From the NCBI RefSeq assembly GCF_000313615.1, contig NZ_AMZQ01000007.1, forward strand, positions 1-64,000: a DNA stretch of 64,000 nt, read 5' to 3'. Below are positions 54,283 through 63,325 of this stretch, in pieces. A program made the position numbers and the translations under genes. The stretch comes from Campylobacter showae CSUNSWCD (GTDB lineage: Bacteria; Campylobacterota; Campylobacteria; Campylobacterales; Campylobacteraceae). Positions within the stretch are counted from its first letter, which is position 1; the number at the start of each line of letters is the position of its first letter. Below the pieces are notes generated by a model. That model saw nothing but the letters and a program-made list of their open reading frames with translations, was not told where the DNA came from and made no database searches.

Positions 54283-55182
54283 ATGGACGCTCAAAAAATA
54301 ATGGACGAGATCGGCATATTCTTAGACAAATCGTTACTTAAAAAATCCAAAATCACAAGAGCGGAAATCATTCGCTTTATAGAGGAAAAATGGGCAGAGG
54401 CTGATGATGAAAAATATCGTGTTTACGCCTCATATATCTATGCGGCACGTATGGTAAATGAGTACAAATGGGCGGGCGATGCCCCAAATATGCTGTACTG
54501 GCTGGGTGAGATGGACAAGCATGCCAGAAGCAAGGAAGATCCGTCCTACGTAAACGATTATTATAACGGCGAGTGCTGCTTAGAGTGCGGAGCAGAGCAG
54601 GAGGCGCTTGAGTTTTTGAGAAAAAGATACGAAGCAAATGAGGAGTATCTTTTCACCCGTAGCCCAAAGGTCGCGGAGTTTTTTAACGCACATCTTACGG
54701 AGCCCAAAATTTTATCTAAATTTGAAGATGAGAAATACCAAGACTTAAGCTTTCCGCTGCGACTGGATTATTTTAACAAAATTTTAGAGCAAGAAGGCGA
54801 GCTTCATTGCTTATTTTTAGATGAGTACGGCGAGAAGACGAACGAGCCGAATCAAGCACAAACAGATGTGCTGGAGTTTTTAAAGCAAAATCAGGAAGAA
54901 ATTTTAACAGACATCTTAACCGAAATTTTAAAAAACTATCCAAAGTTACAGGAAATTTACGACTACCCGGATGAGATAAAAGGCGATTTCATGCCAGACA
55001 TATGCGAGCCGAAGGAATTTAGCAAGCTATTGGAGCTACAAAATATCTATATCATAGGCAACACCGCAAAGATCGGCTTTCAGTTTAGTTGCTCGTGGGA
55101 CATGGAGCACGGCTTAGGTGTGATGACACAAAGCGGCAATGTAATAAAAATCGGCAGCGCCGAGGCGGCATTCGGGTTTTAA
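54283..55182 (+). CDS. DUF6985-like (immunity-type) protein
   Basis: A 299-residue cytoplasmic protein. The first ~130 residues are helical and unrecognised. The C-terminal part (~180-299) includes PKLQEIYDYPD and FQFSCSWDMEHGLGVMTQSG, followed by a V-I-K-I-G-S-A-E segment, the pattern of DUF6985 proteins often found as immunity partners of polymorphic toxins. No toxin gene is adjacent. GGAGTAGCA precedes the ATG. Confidence 0.65.
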   Translation: MDAQKIMDEIGIFLDKSLLKKSKITRAEIIRFIEEKWAEADDEKYRVYASYIYAARMVNEYKWAGDAPNMLYWLGEMDKHARSKEDPSYVNDYYNGECCLECGAEQEALEFLRKRYEANEEYLFTRSPKVAEFFNAHLTEPKILSKFEDEKYQDLSFPLRLDYFNKILEQEGELHCLFLDEYGEKTNEPNQAQTDVLEFLKQNQEEILTDILTEILKNYPKLQEIYDYPDEIKGDFMPDICEPKEFSKLLELQNIYIIGNTAKIGFQFSCSWDMEHGLGVMTQSGNVIKIGSAEAAFGF

Positions 55183-55227
55183 CCTTTGGCTATAAATTTG
55201 CCGAGCCGCCTACGCGCAGGTTGATTT

Positions 55228-55589
55228 TCACTCGTCAAAAGTTTTATTTTTCGTGTGATAAAAATATAGATATAAAATTCCTACCGGCGCAATAAAAACT
55301 GCAAAACTCCAACAAATAAGCATCGTCATAAATTTAGCGACGAGTAAAAAAATAGCATTTACAAAAAAGACGTTTTTGCCAAATATGAAGCCTACGATAC
55401 TTTCATAAACAAAGCGAGAATATGGATATAAAAAGGTGTTTCCTGCAAGGACAATATATGTAAGAACTCGTTTATCTCCCATACTATAAAAAGTATGACA
55501 TATAAAGTCGTAAAAATAGCGCCGAAAAATAGATGTCGCAGGTAATAAGACGCGCTAAGTCCGCCGAAAGTTTTTTTAATAAAACTCAT
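55228..55589 (-). pseudogene. Frameshifted small membrane protein gene
   Basis: On the minus strand the ATG at 55589 (AAGGAG eight bases upstream) opens MSFIKKTFGGLSASYYLRHL with a first helix. Then the frame runs out into unlikely sequence. The original protein continues one frame over from about 55510: VLAGNTFLYPYSRFVYESIV, then further helices to a KNKTFDE end. The shift falls at or near a run of five Ts. Repaired, it would be ~115-120 residues with three helices. It could be a true mutation, a slippage event or a sequence error. Confidence 0.65.
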
Positions 55590-55605
55590 GAAAAATACTC
55601 CTTAA

Positions 55606-55812
55606 ATAAAATTTTGCGTAATTCTACCCCCCCCCATAAATTTCTGCTTAATCCAACCGGTCGATGCTAAAACCCGTTTTCAACCGTCTAAATTCAACCG
55701 AGCACTAACCAACAAGACCAAATTTACTGACAAGAATTATGTTAGTTTATCTTTTGAGCTTTTTACTAAAACCGAAGTAGAACAGGCTTACCAAGCAAAC
55801 ACACAATACTAA
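55606..55812 (+). other. Open frame through a C9 tract, possible gene remnant
   Basis: After TAA at 55603-55605 one frame stays open through the C9 tract (three Pro codons). It continues protein-like (CLIQPVDAKTRFQPSKFNRA, later KNYVSLSFELFTKTEVEQAY) to TAA at 55812. It has no start codon with a ribosome site. With one C fewer, a TTG at 55611 would join this frame. It may be the tail of a phase-variable or decayed gene. Confidence 0.3.
55627..55635. repeat. Homopolymeric C9 (G9) tract
   Basis: Nine consecutive C on plus. In Campylobacter such tracts of 8-10 G/C are slippage-prone contingency loci. It lies about 38 bases upstream of the frameshifted membrane gene on the minus strand. Confidence 0.85.
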
Positions 55813-56005
55813 TACTATATAGCCAAAGTAAAAATGCTTTTTATGCAGGCATATAGCGTCTAATCACAGCTAAATTTTGCTACATCGTTTTGCGAATAAC
55901 ACTATCGCATACGGATGTTGTGTATCTAAAATTTACTGCTTCTATGCCGTCAGATTTTATAAAACTAGCGAACGGAAAACACCGGTCGTAAAAATGGCTC
56001 AGAAT
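55813..56005. other. AT-rich sequence with no supported gene
   Basis: Between the open remnant and the RluA-family gene. Short unrelated frames only. No RNA gene was seen. Confidence 0.5.
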
Positions 56006-56914
56006 TTATCCGTGCTTTACGAGTTTATAAAATTCATCTTGTGCGTCGAATTTAGATTTTATTCTGTATTCTATACCATCGAATTTAAAACAAATTTCAT
56101 CCGAGTGCAGCAACAGTCTAGGCGCTCCGGTCGTTAAAATTCGCTCGGTTTTGCTCATCTCTTTATCTAAAATTTTCTCGATTTGCGGTCGTGCTAGGCC
56201 GTAGAGCGGTTCACCTAAAATCTTATGTTCCACGTGGAACAAATGCAAACGAATTTGATGCTGTCTACCCGTGAGCGGTACGGCTCGAACCAGCGTCGCA
56301 TCGATATCGGCAAAATACTCTAACGGCAAAATCTCCGTAACCGCGCTTTTGCCGTCCTCGCAAATTCGCATTCGCATTTTCACGTCGTCGTAGTCATTTA
56401 CTAGATTCATATTCGCTTCGATATGCAAATTTCCGCTTATTTTTCCGTGTACGAGCGCGACGTAGCTTTTATAAACCCGCCGATTTTCAAAAAGTTTTTT
56501 CAAATTTACGACCGCATTTTTATCTTTACCTACGACGATGAGTCCACTCGTTTCACAGTCCAAGCGATGTGCGACCGACGCCTCGCGGCCGTATAGTGAC
56601 CAAATTTCGTCATTTAGCGAGTACTCGCAGTGCCTGCCGTTTGGGTGGCTAAGCACGCCGCTGGGTTTATCGAAAACGGCAAATTTATCGCACTCAAAAA
56701 CCGGCTTTAGCCCGCGTGGATTCGTCTCATACTCTATCAGGCAAATTTCACCGCTTAGCAAAGTGTTTTTCTCGCTGACGACCGCGCCGTCGCAGATGAG
56801 TCGGCCTTTGTCGATGAGGCGCTGGGCTTCACGCATTTTATAGCCGTTTTGTAGCAAAATTTCATACGCTTTTTGCCCTTCGGCATGCGCAATAAATTTA
56901 TGAATATAAGGCAA
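56006..56914 (-). CDS. RluA-family pseudouridine synthase
   Basis: A 302-residue RNA-modifying enzyme. The S4-like N-domain (QNGYKMREAQRLIDKGRLIC) precedes the catalytic domain with HRLDCETSGLIVV (catalytic Asp), VYKSYVALVHG and PLTGRQHQIRLHL. The usual HxxHPILGD reads HVEHKILGEPLYG here, where the parS palindrome is embedded (codons LFHVEH). Start TTG at 56914 after AAAGAGTGAAAA. The target RNA is unknown. Confidence 0.88.
   Translation of the reverse strand: MPYIHKFIAHAEGQKAYEILLQNGYKMREAQRLIDKGRLICDGAVVSEKNTLLSGEICLIEYETNPRGLKPVFECDKFAVFDKPSGVLSHPNGRHCEYSLNDEIWSLYGREASVAHRLDCETSGLIVVGKDKNAVVNLKKLFENRRVYKSYVALVHGKISGNLHIEANMNLVNDYDDVKMRMRICEDGKSAVTEILPLEYFADIDATLVRAVPLTGRQHQIRLHLFHVEHKILGEPLYGLARPQIEKILDKEMSKTERILTTGAPRLLLHSDEICFKFDGIEYRIKSKFDAQDEFYKLVKHG
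56226..56241. other. parS: Second parS-like ParB-binding site
   Basis: A perfect copy of TGTTCCACGTGGAACA inside the RluA-family gene, in a different codon phase from the copy at 52511. Confidence 0.85.
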
Positions 56915-56986
56915 TTTTCACTCTTTAAATCTAAAATTTAAGGGCAAATTTAGCGGATACTAACCGCCTTTTCAGCCCAGTTTTTA

Positions 56987-56992
56987 TATAAT
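56987..56992 (+). promoter_or_regulatory. -10 box of purB
   Basis: TATAAT 47 bases before the purB start, after a T-rich stretch typical of Campylobacter. Confidence 0.65.
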
Positions 56993-57038
56993 CTTTCCTT
57001 AAAAAATTATACAAAAATTCGCATAAAAAAGGCTAAAG

Positions 57039-58370
57039 ATGGTAGAGAGATATTCGCGCGAACAAATGGCGCAGAAGTGGAATATGCAGGCAAAATACGG
57101 TGCGTGGCTGGAGGTCGAAAAGGCCGCGGTCAAAGCGTGGAATAAGCTGGGTTTTATCAGCGATGCGGACTGCGATAAAATTTGCAAAAACGCTAAATTT
57201 GACGTAGCGCGCATCGACGAGATAGAAAAGACGACCAAGCACGACGTGATCGCGTTTCTAACGAGCGTGAGCGAGAGCCTGGGCGAGGAGAGCCGCTTCG
57301 TGCACTACGGCATGACTAGCAGCGATTGCATCGATACCGCCGTCGCGCTTCAGATCAAAAGCAGCATGGAGCTCATCATCGAGGACGTAAAAGGCCTCAT
57401 GAGTGCGATCAAAACCAGAGCGCAGGAGCACAAAAACACGATGATGGTCGGCCGCAGCCACGGCATCCACGGCGAGCCAATCACCTTCGGGCTCGTGCTT
57501 GCGGTCTGGTACGACGAGGTCGCGCGAGCGCTAAAGTTGCTACAAGATGCCAAAGAGGTCGCCGCCTACGGCAAACTAAGCGGCGCGATGGGAAATTTCG
57601 CTCACGCACCGCTTGAATTTGAAGAGCTAACCTGCGCCGAGCTTGGTCTAAAGCCCGCCCCGGCGTCAAATCAGGTTATCCAGCGCGACCGCTACGCTCA
57701 CGTCATCAGCGCGATCGCCGTGCTAGCCGCCACCTGCGAAAAGATCGCTGTCGCCGTCCGCCACTTCCAAAGGACGGAAGTTTACGAAGCCGAGGAGTAC
57801 TTCAGCCCAGGCCAAAAGGGCTCCAGCGCGATGCCGCACAAACGCAATCCCGTGCTTAGCGAAAACATCACCGGCCTTTGCAGGATGCTGCGCTCATACG
57901 TGACGCCGGCGCTCGAAAACGTCGCGCTCTGGCACGAACGCGACATCAGCCACAGCTCGGTCGAGCGATTTATCCTGCCCGATGCCTTCATCACGGCTGA
58001 TTTCATGCTCGCGCGTATTACGAATTTGATCGCAAATTTGGTAGTTTATCCCGAAAATATGATGAAAAATCTAAATTTAACAGGCGGGCTCGTCTTTTCT
58101 CAGCGCGTGCTTCTGCAGCTTCCACAGCGCGGGATTTCGCGCGAAAATGCGTACAAGATCGTACAGCGCAACGCGATGAAGGTTTGGGCTGATCTACAGG
58201 AGGGCAAAAAGGCGATAAACGAAAACGGCGAGAGCCTGTTTTTACAAAATTTGCTCGCCGACGAGGAGCTACGCGCAAGCCTGGGCGAAGCCGAGATAAA
58301 AGAGTGCTTTGATTATGCATATTACGCGAGGCACGTAGATGGGATATTTGCGAGAGTATTCGGAAAGTAG
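57039..58370 (+). CDS. purB: Adenylosuccinate lyase
   Basis: This 443-residue homotetrameric lyase acts twice in purine synthesis (SAICAR to AICAR, and adenylosuccinate to AMP). MVERYSREQMAQKWNMQAKY opens it, and FVHYGMTSSDCIDTA, MMVGRSHGIHGEP (catalytic His) and GQKGSSAMPHKRNPVLSEN (signature loop with catalytic Ser) are clear. Length is usual. It is followed at 11 bases by nrdA; the purB-nrdA pairing is common in this group. Confidence 0.97.
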   Translation: MVERYSREQMAQKWNMQAKYGAWLEVEKAAVKAWNKLGFISDADCDKICKNAKFDVARIDEIEKTTKHDVIAFLTSVSESLGEESRFVHYGMTSSDCIDTAVALQIKSSMELIIEDVKGLMSAIKTRAQEHKNTMMVGRSHGIHGEPITFGLVLAVWYDEVARALKLLQDAKEVAAYGKLSGAMGNFAHAPLEFEELTCAELGLKPAPASNQVIQRDRYAHVISAIAVLAATCEKIAVAVRHFQRTEVYEAEEYFSPGQKGSSAMPHKRNPVLSENITGLCRMLRSYVTPALENVALWHERDISHSSVERFILPDAFITADFMLARITNLIANLVVYPENMMKNLNLTGGLVFSQRVLLQLPQRGISRENAYKIVQRNAMKVWADLQEGKKAINENGESLFLQNLLADEELRASLGEAEIKECFDYAYYARHVDGIFARVFGK

Positions 58371-58381
58371 GGCGAAATTTA

Positions 58382-60757
58382 ATGAAAGTACTAAAACGAA
58401 ATGGGCGCACGGAAGAGCTTGACGTAAGCAAGATCAAAAAATACACAAGCGAGGCGGTCGCAGGGCTAACAAACGTGAGCCTAAGCGAGCTCGAGGTGGA
58501 CGCGAAAATTCAATTTCGCGATATGATAACGACCGAGGAGATACAGCAAACCCTCATAAAAACGGCCGTCGAAAAGATCGACATCGACCGCCCAAACTGG
58601 ACATTTGTTGCGGCGAGGCTATTTTTATACGACCTTTATCACAAGGTCACGGGCTTTAGCGGCTACAACCACCTGCGCGACTATCTACAAAAAGGCGAAA
58701 AAGCGGGCCGTATCATCCCAGGGCTAAAAGAAAAATACAATCTAGACGACCTAAACGACTACATCAGGCCCGAGCGCGACTTGCAGTTTGCATATCTTGG
58801 TATCAAGACGCTATACGACCGCTACCTCATCAAAGACCGCAGCGGCGCTCCAATCGAGCTACCGCAGCAGATGTTTATGGCGATCGCGATGTTCCTCGCG
58901 CAAAACGAACTAGACTGCCAAGGCTGGGCGAAGAAATTTTACGACCTCATATCTAAATTTGAAGTCATGCTCGCCACTCCGACGCTCTCAAACGCCCGCA
59001 CGACGCGCCACCAGCTAAGCTCTTGCTACGTTGGAAGCACGCCTGATAATATCGAGGGAATTTTTGATAGCTACAAAGAGATGGCTCTTCTTAGCAAATT
59101 TGGCGGCGGTATCGGCTGGGACTGGTGTAAAGTGCGCGCTATGGGCGGCAGCATCGACGGACATAAAAACGCCGCAGGCGGCATCATACCGTTTCTAAAA
59201 GTCACGAACGACATCGCCGTCGCCGTCGATCAACTAGGCACGAGAAAGGGCGCGATAGCCGTCTACGTCGAGCCGTGGCACATGGACGTGAGCGACTTCC
59301 TGGATCTGCGCAAAAACTCGGGTGAAGAGCGCCGCAGAGCGCATGAGCTATTCCCTGCGCTTTGGATAAACGACCTTTTCATGAAACGCGTAAAAGAAAA
59401 CGCGCGCTGGAGCCTGTTTGACCCGGCAGAGGTCGCCGATCTGTGCGATCTATACGGCGACGAGTTCGAGGCGCGCTACCTAGCATATGAAAACGATGAA
59501 AAGATCCAAAAAAACGTCGTCATGGCAAAGGAACTGTGGAAGAAAATTTTAACTAGCTATTTTGAATCAGGCATGCCGTTTTTGTGCTTTAAAGATAATG
59601 CCAACAAAGCCAATCCAAACGACCACGACGGTATCATCAGAAGCTCAAATTTATGCACCGAAATTTTCCAAAACACGCAACCAAACTACTACAAGATCAA
59701 GATCACGTTTGATAACGGCTCCGAGCGGCTGTTTGACGAGGAAGAAGACGTCACTGTTGATAGCGGTATAACCAAAAAGGCCAAAAAGCTAAGCGCGCTA
59801 GATAGTATCGGCGGAGAGCAAATTTTCATCGTCGAAAAAGAAAGCATCGAAGGCAAAACCGCCGTGTGCAACCTCGCGAGCATAAATTTAAGCAAAATCA
59901 ACAAAAAAGAGGACATCGAGCGCGTCGTGCCGATCGCCGTACGTATGCTAGATAACGTCATCGATCTAAATTTCTACCCGCACAAAAAGGTCAAGCACAC
60001 CAACCTAGCCTCTCGCTCGATCGGCCTTGGCGTCATGGGCGAGGCGCAGATGTTAGCCGAGCGCGGCGTGAAATGGGGCAGCTACGAGCACCTAGCACTC
60101 ATCGATAGCGTGATGGAAAACATAAGCTACAACGCCATCTACGCCAGCTCAAATTTGGCGGTAGAAAAGGGCGTTTATCCACTCTTTGAAGGCTCAAAGT
60201 GGAGCAGGGGAGTGATGCCTATCGACACGGCAAACGCAAATGCCAAAGCGCTTCTAAACGATAGAGGCGGGCTATTTGACGAAAATGCCTGCGACTGGAG
60301 CAAACTGCGCGAAAAGGTCAAAAAAGACGGCATGCGAAACGGCTATCTGATGGCTATCGCACCGACGTCAAGCATCAGCATACTCGTGGGCACCACGCAG
60401 ACGATCGAGCCCGTCTATAAGCGCAAATGGTTCGAGCACAATCTAAGCGGCATGATACCAAATGTCGTGCCAAATCTCAGCCCTGAGACGTGGCAGTTCT
60501 ATACGCCTGCGTATGAGCTAGATCAGCGCGTACTCGTGCGTGCCGGCGCCATCCGCCAAAAGTGGATCGACCAGGGGCAAAGCCTAAATATTTTCATGAG
60601 CCTAGACAAGGCTAGCGGCGGATATCTGAGCGAAATTTATACGCTCGCGTGGGAGCTGGGACTAAAATCGACCTACTATCTACGCTCCGAAAGCCCGGAT
60701 AGCGAAAAACTAAACAACGTCGCCGATCGCTCGATCGAGTGCGAGGGGTGTCAGTAG
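58382..60757 (+). CDS. nrdA: Class Ia ribonucleotide reductase, alpha subunit
   Basis: A 791-residue enzyme making deoxyribonucleotides with NrdB. The ATP-cone allosteric domain is residues ~1-90 (MKVLKRNGRTEELDVSKIKK). The barrel holds TRHQLSSCYVGSTPDNIEG (first redox Cys), SNLCTEIFQ (active-site thiyl Cys and Glu) and AVCNLASINLSKI (second redox Cys), and the C-terminal CEGCQ supplies the thioredoxin-reactive pair. nrdB is not in this window. ATG 58382 has only a weak GGGCGAAATTTA upstream. Confidence 0.96.
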   Translation: MKVLKRNGRTEELDVSKIKKYTSEAVAGLTNVSLSELEVDAKIQFRDMITTEEIQQTLIKTAVEKIDIDRPNWTFVAARLFLYDLYHKVTGFSGYNHLRDYLQKGEKAGRIIPGLKEKYNLDDLNDYIRPERDLQFAYLGIKTLYDRYLIKDRSGAPIELPQQMFMAIAMFLAQNELDCQGWAKKFYDLISKFEVMLATPTLSNARTTRHQLSSCYVGSTPDNIEGIFDSYKEMALLSKFGGGIGWDWCKVRAMGGSIDGHKNAAGGIIPFLKVTNDIAVAVDQLGTRKGAIAVYVEPWHMDVSDFLDLRKNSGEERRRAHELFPALWINDLFMKRVKENARWSLFDPAEVADLCDLYGDEFEARYLAYENDEKIQKNVVMAKELWKKILTSYFESGMPFLCFKDNANKANPNDHDGIIRSSNLCTEIFQNTQPNYYKIKITFDNGSERLFDEEEDVTVDSGITKKAKKLSALDSIGGEQIFIVEKESIEGKTAVCNLASINLSKINKKEDIERVVPIAVRMLDNVIDLNFYPHKKVKHTNLASRSIGLGVMGEAQMLAERGVKWGSYEHLALIDSVMENISYNAIYASSNLAVEKGVYPLFEGSKWSRGVMPIDTANANAKALLNDRGGLFDENACDWSKLREKVKKDGMRNGYLMAIAPTSSISILVGTTQTIEPVYKRKWFEHNLSGMIPNVVPNLSPETWQFYTPAYELDQRVLVRAGAIRQKWIDQGQSLNIFMSLDKASGGYLSEIYTLAWELGLKSTYYLRSESPDSEKLNNVADRSIECEGCQ

Positions 60758-60776
60758 AGAGCAAAAAGATTAACAT

Positions 60777-62558
60777 ATGAAACTAGATAGATTTGAAATA
60801 AAAAATTTTCGTTCTATAGAAGATATGAAGATAGATATCAAAGAAAAAAACGGAAAAAAATGTTTAGTCTTAGTAGGCAAAAACGAGGCTGGAAAAAGCA
60901 ATATATTAAAGGCTGTATCTGCAGTATTTGGTGGATATAAGGTTAGCATAAAAGACCAAAGAAAAACAGCCTCAGATGATGACGAATGTTATATTTATGC
61001 CATATTCAAACTCAACCAAGATATGTTTGATATTATTGAAAAAAAATTAACCGAAGAATATACTATAGAAAGCTTAGATATTTTTGAAAATAATTTAAGT
61101 ATTACAAATTTTATTAAAGACGCTTTTGATGAAATCGTATTAAAATTAGATATAAAAGACAATGCGAAACCGAGCTTAACCTATTGGGAACATGAAGAAC
61201 TAAATGATAAATATAAAGTATCTAACTTATTCTACTATCATGTAGGTAATAGGCAAATCACAAAATTAGAAAGCGAAAGTAATAGTTCTTTGTTTGAGCC
61301 TTTGACATATGATTACGTAGAGAGAATTGTTTTTAAAATAATAAAAAATATAATACACATAGAGAATATTTATAGGCAAGTTATGTTTTGGGAGTATAGC
61401 GATAGTCATTTATTGCCATCTAGTGTAAACATAGAAGACTTTAAAAATAATCCAGATATGTGTATACCTTTAAAAAATATTTTTTATTTAAGCAATATAA
61501 AAGATATTCAACAAGATATTGAAAATGCAACCAAGAAAGATAAAGGGCTACATAGCTTTTTAGAAAATATATCTAAGAAAGCTACAAAAGAATTTAGAAA
61601 AATATGGCCTGACTTAAAAAATATAGAGTTTGTTATAAGAAAAGATGGCGAAGAGTTTGATATACGAATAAAAGAAAAAGAGTTTTATTCTAATGAGGAT
61701 AGGAGCGATGGCTTTAAAAGGTTTATAGCGATATTGCTTATACTTTCGATTGAATCTAGAACGCAAGAAGCCTATAGTAGATTAATTTTATTTGATGAGC
61801 CAGATACTTTTTTGTATCCAACTAGTGCGAGATTTTTAAAAGAAGAATTACTCGAAATTTCAGAAAAAGCTGTTGTAATTTATTCTACTCATTCTCCTTT
61901 TATGATAGATAACGAGTGCATAGAGAGACATCTAGTTATAGAAAGAAAGGATGATATTTCAGAAATAGTCCCACAAGGCAAATCACCGTTTCAAGAAGAC
62001 GAACTTTTAAAAAGAGCGATTGGAAGCCATATATTTGAAAGTATACAGTCAAAAAATATTATTTTTGAAGGATATACGGATTATAAAATGTTTAAAATTG
62101 CCTATAAAGATAAAGATTTTAAAGATTGTGGGCTAGTATATATAGGTGGTATAAAAGAAGTTAATACAATAACTACAATGATGATGTTAACTGGTAAAAA
62201 ATTCCTCATAGTATCTGATAGTGATAAGGCTTCAAAAGACAAAAGAAAAGATTTTGAAAGAGATTTTCCTGATTTAAAAGAAAATTGGCTTGAGTATGAT
62301 GAAATATCTGATAAATCCAATACAATAGAAACACTTGAAGATTTTTATAAAGTAGATTATGTATCAGATAAAATCAAACAGTACAATGAAAGCTATGAAT
62401 ACGATAAAAAGAAATCTAGTATTTACAATATAGATAAAGCCGTAGATCAAAATAAAGAAAAAAAACAAGAGATAAAAAATACACTAGCAATTAATGCTAA
62501 AAAAGAAAATATAAAAAAGAATATTTTGACTTTATTAAAAAGATCAAAAATAAACTAG
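60777..62558 (+). CDS. OLD-family ATP-dependent nuclease
   Basis: A 593-residue ATPase-nuclease. The N-terminal SMC-like ATPase has NFRSIEDMKIDI, Walker A GKNEAGKSN (near residue 37-45), signature-like RSDGFKRF and Walker B RLILFDEPDTFLYP with IYSTHSPFMID. A Toprim domain follows: IIFEGYTDYKMF (catalytic Glu) and LIVSDSDK (DxD). It is typical of class 1 OLD nucleases, some of which defend against phage. A Gabija partner helicase (GajB) is absent. The gene is much more AT-rich than nrdA upstream, suggesting transfer. A terminator follows. Confidence 0.85.
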   Translation: MKLDRFEIKNFRSIEDMKIDIKEKNGKKCLVLVGKNEAGKSNILKAVSAVFGGYKVSIKDQRKTASDDDECYIYAIFKLNQDMFDIIEKKLTEEYTIESLDIFENNLSITNFIKDAFDEIVLKLDIKDNAKPSLTYWEHEELNDKYKVSNLFYYHVGNRQITKLESESNSSLFEPLTYDYVERIVFKIIKNIIHIENIYRQVMFWEYSDSHLLPSSVNIEDFKNNPDMCIPLKNIFYLSNIKDIQQDIENATKKDKGLHSFLENISKKATKEFRKIWPDLKNIEFVIRKDGEEFDIRIKEKEFYSNEDRSDGFKRFIAILLILSIESRTQEAYSRLILFDEPDTFLYPTSARFLKEELLEISEKAVVIYSTHSPFMIDNECIERHLVIERKDDISEIVPQGKSPFQEDELLKRAIGSHIFESIQSKNIIFEGYTDYKMFKIAYKDKDFKDCGLVYIGGIKEVNTITTMMMLTGKKFLIVSDSDKASKDKRKDFERDFPDLKENWLEYDEISDKSNTIETLEDFYKVDYVSDKIKQYNESYEYDKKKSSIYNIDKAVDQNKEKKQEIKNTLAINAKKENIKKNILTLLKRSKIN

Positions 62559-62570
62559 ATAGTGAAAACT

Positions 62571-62612
62571 AAGATAATAGCATAAGTTACTAATTCTATT
62601 ATCTTTTATAAT
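62571..62612 (+). terminator. Intrinsic terminator of the OLD gene
   Basis: AAGATAATAG (62571-62580) pairs perfectly with CTATTATCTT (62596-62605), followed by T/A-rich sequence. Confidence 0.75.
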
Positions 62613-62619
62613 TTTTGCA

Positions 62620-62640
62620 GAAAAGACCGCTCTCGCGGCC
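62620..62640 (-). terminator. Intrinsic terminator of tpx
   Basis: On the minus strand GGCCGC-GAGA-GCGGTC (one G-T) is followed by TTTTCTG. Confidence 0.75.
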
Positions 62641-62652
62641 TTTAAATTTGGC

Positions 62653-63177
62653 TTACATGCACCCGCAGCCGCAGCCTCCGCTTGATTTTATCGCGTCAAA
62701 TACCGCATCGTAGTTCGGCTCGTCCGCGATCTCAGGGACGATTTGTTTGTGGATGATAACGCCGTCTTTGATAACGAAAACGGCTCTAGCTAAAAGCCCC
62801 GCAAGCGGTCCTTCGCCGATGATTATGCCGTATTTTTCGCCAAACTCTCTAGCTCTAAAGTCGCTGCCGACTTTTAAATTTTTGATGCCCTCCGTAGAGC
62901 AAAATCTCCCCATCGCAAACGGCAGATCCATCGAAATCACGCTTAGTTTGATCGCCTGTTTTGCCGCCATTTTTTCGTTAAATTTACGCGTCTCAGTCGC
63001 GCAAACGCCCGTATCTAGCGACGGGACAGTCACTAGTATCTCGATGCCGTTGTTGCCGCCAACCTTAAACTCACCTAGATCCTGCCCGACTAGCGTGACC
63101 TCAGGCGCATATGAGCCTACGAATACCTCTTCGCCTTTTAGCGCGACATCTGCGCCGTGAAATTTGACTTTTGTCAT
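62653..63177 (-). CDS. tpx: Thiol peroxidase with Cys-rich tail
   Basis: A 174-residue peroxiredoxin (Tpx type) reducing hydroperoxides with thioredoxin. It begins MTKVKFHGADVALKGEEVFV. The peroxidatic Cys is in PSLDTGVCATETRKFNE and the resolving Cys in MGRFCSTEG, spaced as in Tpx. The C-terminus ends GGCGCGCM, three extra Cys alternating with Gly, which is not part of the usual fold and could bind metal. Start ATG 63177 with AAAGGAAAAAC upstream; an upstream in-frame ATG (63222) is discarded. Confidence 0.93.
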   Translation of the reverse strand: MTKVKFHGADVALKGEEVFVGSYAPEVTLVGQDLGEFKVGGNNGIEILVTVPSLDTGVCATETRKFNEKMAAKQAIKLSVISMDLPFAMGRFCSTEGIKNLKVGSDFRAREFGEKYGIIIGEGPLAGLLARAVFVIKDGVIIHKQIVPEIADEPNYDAVFDAIKSSGGCGCGCM

Positions 63178-63325
63178 GTTTTTCCTTTGTTTTAAATTTA
63201 ATCGTAACGCGGATATTACCATACTTTTAACAATGGCTGAAAAACAAAGGCGCGCCGATAAATTTAAGACGGTAGTTATCTACAAAGTGCTATACTATTT
63301 GACATCAATTATCAAGGAGTGACAA

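Noticed and set aside
57258-57670. Several open frames inside purB on the opposite strand
   Set aside because: Shadows of a GC-rich core gene with Arg/Ala-rich translations.
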